NCBI RefSeq assembly: GCF_014736495.1
Contig: NZ_MDUX01000002.1
Location: 1-64,000 of the forward strand
Origin: Candidatus Dactylopiibacterium carminicum
GTDB taxonomy: Bacteria > Pseudomonadota > Gammaproteobacteria > Burkholderiales > Rhodocyclaceae
Length of the DNA: 64,000 bases
Direction: 5' to 3'
Below, piece after piece: positions 59,400-64,000 of this stretch (positions are counted from its first letter, which is position 1; every line of letters starts with the position of its first letter). The position numbers and the translations under genes are program-made. The notes below the pieces were generated by a model. It made no database searches, was not told the DNA's origin, and was given only the letters and a program-made list of their open reading frames with translations.

Positions 59400-60543
59400 C
59401 CACCGAATGAGCCTGCCTACTCTTAAGATCGCCGCGTTGAGATGACAGCGTTATCTTGTAACTAGGAAGATTGGAGGTTGTGTCCAAGCTGGTGATAGAC
59501 ACGTTGTCCACGACGCCTGTCACTGTGGAAGTTGCGTATGCGCGAACGCCGAACAGCCCGGCACCGATGAGGTCTGAACTTGTAGCTGTGACCTTAAGGG
59601 CCCCATCTAAATAGACTTTATGGGAAGTGCCTTCGGCACGGATTTTCAACCGATATGTTGTTCCGGCGGTAAGCCCACCAGTGTTTGACCCATTGCCCGG
59701 CGCGTGAGCAATCAGCTCCACATCCAGACGGCGCGCCAGATTCTTGAATGCGCCGCTGGTCATTGCGCTGCCCATGTCCATCATCAGGATGTAGGGCACT
59801 CCGTAGAAGGGCTGATCGTCCCACTGCTGGGTAAAGCGGATGAAGCTTTCGGCCAGGTTGAGTGCGCTTTCAGCCCCCATCACATAGTTGAGCTTGATGG
59901 CGCCAGACCAGTGATCCGTGCTCTCGTAGCTCCACACCCGGTCGGCCTTGATACGCTTCAGGTTGGCGGGCTTGTTCTTGTAGAACTTGCTGTGCTCCAT
60001 CACCTGCAGGCCGCTCTCCTTCTCGGTGCGCGCATTCAGGTAATAGAGCACGCACAGCGAGGCATCGATCTGCCAGGCATGATTCGGATGCAGGCTGGCG
60101 AGCTCCTTCGCCGGCTCCGGGCGCAGCAGCTGATCGGGGTGCAGGCCATAGGTGCGCAGCGCGCGGGCAATGGCGCTGTACGAAAGCTTGATCAGTTCGC
60201 CCGTGGCGTCATCCAGGCGCTCGGCGCGGATTTCACCATTGGCGCGCAGCAAGTCCACCGCCTCGCCGATGGACTTGAGGCGCTTATTGGTTTTGCGCAG
60301 GGAGTCCATCAGCAGGGCACTGATCAGCTGCGCCTCGGCCAGCGGCAGGCTCACATCGCCGGCATCGGCCCGCTGCTTGCGCGGCGCCTTCACGGCGATC
60401 TGCCCGAGATAGCGATGCAGGGTCGGCAGGCTGATGCCGAGCCGGCTGCAGGCCTCGGCATACACCGCACTCTTGCCGCCGTGCCCGGCCGCCTCGGCGG
60501 CGGCACGGATGGCGATAAGTGATTCGATCATGGCGGGTGACAT
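59383..60543 (-). pseudogene. MuA-type transposase truncated and fused to a tail-protein-like segment
   Basis: Residues 1 to about 280 are a phage transposase: helix-turn-helix part (RLGISLPTLHRYLGQIA), then a DDE core with HAWQIDASLCVLYYL (first Asp) and YILMMDMGSAMTS (second Asp). At LIAHAPGN, where relatives continue toward the third acid, the sequence switches to a Thr/Gly-rich beta-type segment (TYRLKIRAEGTSHKVYLDGAL, VRAYATSTVTGVVDNVSI) like domains of phage tail or adhesin proteins. The catalytic Glu and the C-terminal domain are gone, so the transposase is dead. The join is in frame. Confidence 0.8.
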
Positions 60544-60554
60544 GGCGGCCTCGC

Positions 60555-60941
60555 TCAGGACTGAGCTACCCAGCCCAGCTCATCATTGCGCACAGCCTCG
60601 GCCAGATCCGGCAGGCCGAACTCGGTGCAGAGCTGCACCAGGTCCGCCTGGATCTGCCCGAGCAGGCCGGCGGCAAACACCTTGGACGGAGACTCGCCAC
60701 GCTCTTCGCTCTGGTTGTTCAGCGCGATCACCGCCTGGCGCAGGTTGCCCATGATGTGGCCGCGCACCTCGGCTGCGATCTCGGTAGCCTCGCGATGCAG
60801 GGTCTGCAGGGCTTCATCGGGCGACTGGCGCTGCAGCAGCTTCTGAGCGGCGCGGGCCTTGTCCAGCGCCTTGTTCTTGGTGGCGAGTACTTCCTCGGTA
60901 GCCTTCTGCTCCTCGCGCGCCTCACGCAGCGCTGCGCGCAA
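60555..60941 (-). CDS. Phage protein upstream of the transposase, 5' end uncertain
   Basis: A mostly helical, charged protein (EEQKATEEVLATKNKALDKARAAQK; ending GLPDLAEAVRNDELGWVAQS). It lies 11 bases before the transposase start in the same direction. Coding-like sequence continues to about 61000 without an ATG; a TTG at 60941 is given as a provisional start, so the gene may be truncated at a junction near 61000. I do not recognise the family. In BcepMu-like phages small early genes occupy this place. Confidence 0.5.
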   Translation of the reverse strand: MRAALREAREEQKATEEVLATKNKALDKARAAQKLLQRQSPDEALQTLHREATEIAAEVRGHIMGNLRQAVIALNNQSEERGESPSKVFAAGLLGQIQADLVQLCTEFGLPDLAEAVRNDELGWVAQS

Positions 60942-61009
60942 TTCACCCGCTACCGCCAGTGCGCCAAGCGCCTCAACGCCCTGATCAACTTTAACGAGGG
61001 GAAACAGCC

Positions 61010-61231
61010 TTGAACCCGGCAGACATTGCCCAGGACCGCGAGCTGGAGGAATGGTCGCGCCCCCAGTCCGAGGCTGCCCAGCACGATACCGAGCTGCCCG
61101 CCGCCTTCTTCTGTGAAGACTGCGAGATCGAAATACCGCCTGAGCGCAGAGACGCTCAGCCCGGCTGCACGCGCTGCGCGGCGTGCCAGGCCGACTACGA
61201 ATCACTCAAAAAACGGGGGCTTGCAGCATGA
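61010..61231 (+). CDS. TraR/DksA-type zinc-finger protein
   Basis: A 73-residue protein starting at TTG with GAGGGG upstream. The spacing CEDC-x17-CAAC equals the C-x2-C-x17-C-x2-C zinc site of DksA/TraR. Phage and plasmid forms of this family bind RNA polymerase in its secondary channel and change promoter choice without ppGpp. It is the first of the rightward phage genes and overlaps the next by ATGA. Confidence 0.82.
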   Translation: MNPADIAQDRELEEWSRPQSEAAQHDTELPAAFFCEDCEIEIPPERRDAQPGCTRCAACQADYESLKKRGLAA

Positions 61232-61539
61232 AGGTGGAATTCGAACTGTGGCACCTGGTGCTGTTGCTGATGGCCTTCTTCGGGTGCGTGGGCACCTTCG
61301 GCAAGGTGTTGCTCGCGCAGTTCGAAGCGCGACTCGATGAGCGCTTCAACGGGCTAGAAGACGGCCACACCAAGGCCCTCGAAGTGGAGCGCCAGCTGCT
61401 GATCTTCAAGGCCGAGCTGCCGCTGCAATACGTGCGCCGTGAAGACTATGTGCGCAACCAGACCGTGATCGAGGCCAAGCTGGATGCAGTGGCTTCCAAG
61501 ATCGAAAACCTGCAACTGAAGACCAAGGGAGTCTCCTGA
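61228..61539 (+). CDS. Mu-like phage membrane/coiled-coil protein (DUF2730-like)
   Basis: A 103-residue protein with one N-terminal membrane segment (LWHLVLLLMAFFGCVGTFGKVLL) and then a charged helix (EARLDERFNGLEDGHTKALEVERQLL; VIEAKLDAVASKIENLQLK). Similar small proteins occupy this spot before gp26-gp28 in Mu-like and BcepMu-like phages. Function unknown. The start overlaps the zinc-finger gene. Confidence 0.65.
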   Translation: MKVEFELWHLVLLLMAFFGCVGTFGKVLLAQFEARLDERFNGLEDGHTKALEVERQLLIFKAELPLQYVRREDYVRNQTVIEAKLDAVASKIENLQLKTKGVS

Positions 61540-61540
61540 C

Positions 61541-61846
61541 ATGGATGCCGCCAAGATCCGCCGCGAATCGCTGCGCTGGTATTTGATCCTCGCGCTCTAC
61601 AACGCGCGGCCTGAAGAAGTGTGCGAAGAAGTGGTGCAAACCACCATGCGCAGCATCTACCCGGATGTGACGCCGCTGGAGGTGCGCCAGCAGCTGGACT
61701 ACCTCGCAGACCGCACGCTGGTGGATCTGCGCAAGGAACCCAGCGGCCGCTGGTGGAGCAGCCTCACGCGCTGCGGCATCGATATCGCGGAATACACCAT
61801 CGACATTGAGCCGGGCATTGCGCGGCCGGCGAAGTACTGGGGCTGA
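61541..61846 (+). CDS. Mu-like phage gp26-type protein
   Basis: A 101-residue soluble protein (RRESLRWYLILALYNARPEEVCEEVV, then VTPLEVRQQLDYLADRTLVDLRKEPSGRWW), with the look of a winged-helix fold. It lies between the DUF2730-like and gp27-like genes, matching the order in Mu-like phages. Function unknown. Confidence 0.65.
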   Translation: MDAAKIRRESLRWYLILALYNARPEEVCEEVVQTTMRSIYPDVTPLEVRQQLDYLADRTLVDLRKEPSGRWWSSLTRCGIDIAEYTIDIEPGIARPAKYWG

Positions 61847-61937
61847 GTGATGAACCCCCACGTTCGTAACTTCGTTACTTCACTGCCCCCCAAGGGGGCG
61901 AGCGCCTCCCTTGGGGCGGCCCTACGGGAGGCTTGAT
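61847..61937 (+). repeat. G/C-run hairpin segment between phage genes
   Basis: A 90-base gap contains C6-AA-G5 (61885-61899) and CCTCCCTTGGGGCGG just after, so two short nested palindromes. The sequence resembles intergenic elements scattered in betaproteobacterial genomes. An otherwise tight phage operon is interrupted here. Confidence 0.4.
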
Positions 61938-62495
61938 ATGGCAAAGCCCAGTGCCATCGAGCAGCTGCCTGAGGACGTGCGTGAGTGGATCAACGCGCAG
62001 ATCGTGGCGAACAACTTTGCAGGCTATGAAGCCCTGCAGGAACTCGTGCGCGAAAAGGGTTTGTCCATTGGCAAAAGCCAGCTTCACCGCCACGGCCAGA
62101 AGATCGAACGCCGCATGGCCGCGATCAAGAGCAGCGTGGAGGCCAGCAAGCTGATCGTGCAGGCCGCTGGCGATGACCAGGACGTGCTCTCGGAAAGCGT
62201 GATCGCCCTGGTGCAGTCCGAAATGTTCGAAGCCATCGTCAGCCTGCAAGAGGCCACCGGCGAAGAGGCGATGAGCAATGAAGATCGCATCGGCCTGCTC
62301 TCCAGCGCTGCGAAGAACATCGCAACCCTCTCGCGCGCCTCGGTGAATCAGAAGAAGTGGCGCCTGGAAGTGGAGGAATCCGCCCGCAAGAAGCTGCTCG
62401 CCGAGCAGGCCGAGAAGCTGGCCGCGATGCCCAACAAGGGCGGCGTTACCGCCGAGACCAAGGCGGCGATTCGCGAAGCACTGGGGATTGTGTGA
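61938..62495 (+). CDS. Mu gp27-family protein (DUF3486)
   Basis: A 185-residue helical protein: AIEQLPEDVREWINAQIVANNFAGYEAL at the start is a small helix-turn-helix-like region, followed by long charged helices (KWRLEVEESARKKLLAEQAEKLAAM). Mu-like phages place this gene directly before the terminase, and it is thought to be the small terminase partner. The ATG at 61938 is chosen from homology. Its stop overlaps the terminase start (ATGA). Confidence 0.82.
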   Translation: MAKPSAIEQLPEDVREWINAQIVANNFAGYEALQELVREKGLSIGKSQLHRHGQKIERRMAAIKSSVEASKLIVQAAGDDQDVLSESVIALVQSEMFEAIVSLQEATGEEAMSNEDRIGLLSSAAKNIATLSRASVNQKKWRLEVEESARKKLLAEQAEKLAAMPNKGGVTAETKAAIREALGIV

Positions 62496-62785
62496 TGGCT
62501 ACGCACAAGGGCCGGGCGAAGTGCATTCCGAAAGATCCGGACGCGATCTTTCTGCCGTTCCAGTCCAAATGGATCATGGATTCGTCGCGGCTGAAGCTGA
62601 TGGAGAAGACGCGCCAGATCGGCATCAGCTGGTCGACCGCCTACGGCTCGGCAGAGCGCACCGCCGCGCAAGGCGCCCGCCACGATGAGTGGGTGAGCAG
62701 TCGCGACGACATCCAGGCACGCCTGTTCATTGAGGATTGCAAGCTGTGGGCCGGCATCATGAACCTAGCCGCCAAGGAGCATGCA
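62495..62785 (+). pseudogene. Mu gp28-type terminase large subunit, N-terminal stub
   Basis: The first 95 residues or so match a Mu-like terminase: IFLPFQSKWIMDSSRLKLMEKTRQIGISWSTAY includes the Walker-A-like arginine-rich site, and EWVSSRDDIQARLFIEDCKLWAGI follows. Homology ends near residue 95. The frame then continues without a stop into the ABC permease, marking the right-hand deletion border of the prophage. ATPase and nuclease cores are absent. Confidence 0.82.
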
Positions 62786-62824
62786 GCGCAATCTCCGGCA
62801 GGGCGAAATGAACGGGCCTTCCTG

Positions 62825-64000
62825 ATGCTCCCCATCCGCCAGAACCTTCCACGCAGAGTGGTCGACACCAGCATCAACCGCTGGGATCTCTATCTATTGC
62901 CGCTGGTGCTGGCCGTGCTGATCCTGGCGGCCTATGGCGCGCGCCAGATGACGGGCCCCTTCCAGCTGGGCACGCCTCTGCCGATCACGCTCGACCCCTG
63001 GAGCCTGCCCTACTACCTGCTGCGCACCACCGTGCGCATGTTCCTGGCGCTGGCGGCCTCCCTGCTCTTCGCCTGCGCCTTCGCGGCCATCGCCGCCAAG
63101 TACCGGGCGGCCGAGAAAGTGCTCGTCCCGATCCTCGACATCCTCCAGTCGATCCTTATCCTGGGTTTCCTGTCGATCACCGTGACCGGCTTCATCGCGC
63201 TTTTCCCCGGCAACCTGCTGGGCGTGGAATGCGCCGCCGTCTTCGCGATCTTCACCTCGCAGGCCTGGAACATGGTGTTCAGCCTGTATCAATCGCTCAA
63301 GACCGTTCCCGGCGAACTCCGCGAAGCCTCCGACGTCTTCCAGCTTTCCGGCTGGCAGCGCTTCTGGCGCCTGGAGCTGCCCTTCGCCATGCCGGGCCTG
63401 CTGTGGAACATGATGATGTCGATGTCGGGAGGCTGGTTCTTCGTCGTGGCCTCGGAAGCCATCTCCGTGGCGAACCAGAACATCAAGCTGCCCGGCATCG
63501 GTTCCTACATCGCCACGGCCATCGAAATGCGCGACCTGGGCGCCATCGGCTGGGCCATCGGCGCCATGCTGGTCGGCGTGGTGATCTACGACCAGCTTTT
63601 CTTCCGCCCCCTGCTGGCCTGGGCGGACAAATTCCGTTTCGAGGAATCCGGCGGTGAAAACGCCCAGTCCTCCTGGCTGCTGACCTGGCTGCGGCGCACG
63701 GGACGCATCCAGGCGCTGGGGCTCACAGGCATCCGCCTGCTGGCGAGCAGCTTCACGCTGTTCCGCCGCGATTACGACGGCACCTCGATCCGGGCACGGC
63801 TGCGTGGCCGTCTGGCGGGGCTCGAACGCGTGTGGGATGCCACCCTCGCGGCGCTGGTGCTGCTTTCGCTGTGGCATCTGCTCGCCTTCATCCATACCGA
63901 AGTCGGCTGGCGCGAGGCCGCCCATGTCGTGCAGCTGGGCTTCTACACCTTGCTGCGCGTCAGCTTGCTGATCGCCCTGGCCGCGCTGATATGGGTCCCC
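62825..64000 (+). CDS. ABC transporter permease (NitT/TauT type, two-domain), partial
   Basis: The gene runs off the window. The visible 392 residues start near MLPIRQNLPRRVVDTS and contain many hydrophobic segments with two transport blocks. The first has the ATPase loop LKTVPGELREASDVFQLSGWQRFWRLELPFAMPGLLWN and the stretch MSMSGGWFFVVASEAI. Such double-length permeases work with a single ATPase. The frame is continuous with the terminase stub from 62495, so the true start is uncertain; the ATG at 62825 is the nearest to where homology begins. The host promoter may have been lost. Confidence 0.85.
   Translation, partial: MLPIRQNLPRRVVDTSINRWDLYLLPLVLAVLILAAYGARQMTGPFQLGTPLPITLDPWSLPYYLLRTTVRMFLALAASLLFACAFAAIAAKYRAAEKVLVPILDILQSILILGFLSITVTGFIALFPGNLLGVECAAVFAIFTSQAWNMVFSLYQSLKTVPGELREASDVFQLSGWQRFWRLELPFAMPGLLWNMMMSMSGGWFFVVASEAISVANQNIKLPGIGSYIATAIEMRDLGAIGWAIGAMLVGVVIYDQLFFRPLLAWADKFRFEESGGENAQSSWLLTWLRRTGRIQALGLTGIRLLASSFTLFRRDYDGTSIRARLRGRLAGLERVWDATLAALVLLSLWHLLAFIHTEVGWREAAHVVQLGFYTLLRVSLLIALAALIWVP

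Noticed and set aside
60555..61205. 216-residue reading of the phage protein from 61205
   Set aside because: The first 65 residues are antisense of the zinc-finger gene and Arg-rich. Only the part below about 61000 looks coding.

Overview
The window is high-GC, gene-dense chromosomal DNA. It suggests a betaproteobacterium, of the Rhodocyclales or Burkholderiales kind. The pointers are a Pro-Arg-His tRNA cluster, Fur/Zur-type metal loci, an argC of the short (type 2) family, and a remnant of a transposable phage with BcepMu-like divergent layout. Taxonomy is inferred from gene content only.

Layout. 1-1023: an unassigned stretch, then three leftward tRNA genes with a terminator. 1084-5128: small regulators, YigZ, a LysR gene and argC. 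4076-8733: a leftward sulfur locus, in which an SsuABC-type sulfonate/nitrate importer is flanked by two proteins of the DszB desulfinase family. 9131-10753: a chemoreceptor. 11263-14113: a zinc importer operon (ATPase, permease, His-rich binding protein, plus a 38-residue membrane peptide) behind a pair of palindromic operators. 14199-18172: MocR, LysR and EamA genes.

18091-32172 is a compact alginate-utilisation locus. It has an AlgS/AlgM1/AlgM2/AlgQ importer closely resembling that of Sphingomonas sp. A1, two tandem PL17 oligo-alginate lyases, an SDR suited to reducing the released uronate, a PL7 lipoprotein lyase, a divergent LacI regulator and a periplasmic PL5 lyase. The proposed flow is: PL7 and PL5 cut the polymer outside, AlgQ and AlgM1M2S import oligomers, the cytoplasmic PL17 enzymes release monomers, and the SDR reduces them. 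The LacI protein probably controls both arms.

32376-46502 is mixed: a MATE exporter, an ArsC-like protein, a guanidine-II riboswitch controlling a Gdx/SugE exporter, two cyclic-di-GMP proteins, a PerM-type membrane protein, an oxidoreductase gene broken by an IS5-family element, and small genes. 46502-47223 is a MarR/flavin-reductase pair with twin operators. 47277-53256 is an iron-regulated unit: a Fur-like box lies on each side of a divergent promoter that drives an ABC importer plus NnrS in one direction and a decayed TonB receptor in the other. 53061-56384 is a large PAS/REC/GGDEF/EAL protein.

56523-62785 is a dead Mu-like prophage. Its transposase has lost the last catalytic acid and is fused to a tail-type domain, its terminase gene is cut off, and an IS110-family element separates com from dam. 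The window ends inside an ABC permease gene fused in frame to the terminase stub.

A recurring oddity is disrupted genes. Six show single frameshifts. At least four of these are explained by one missing base, mostly a G in a short G run, which points to consensus errors. Separately, three in-frame amber codons and one opal codon look like real C:G to T:A nonsense changes.
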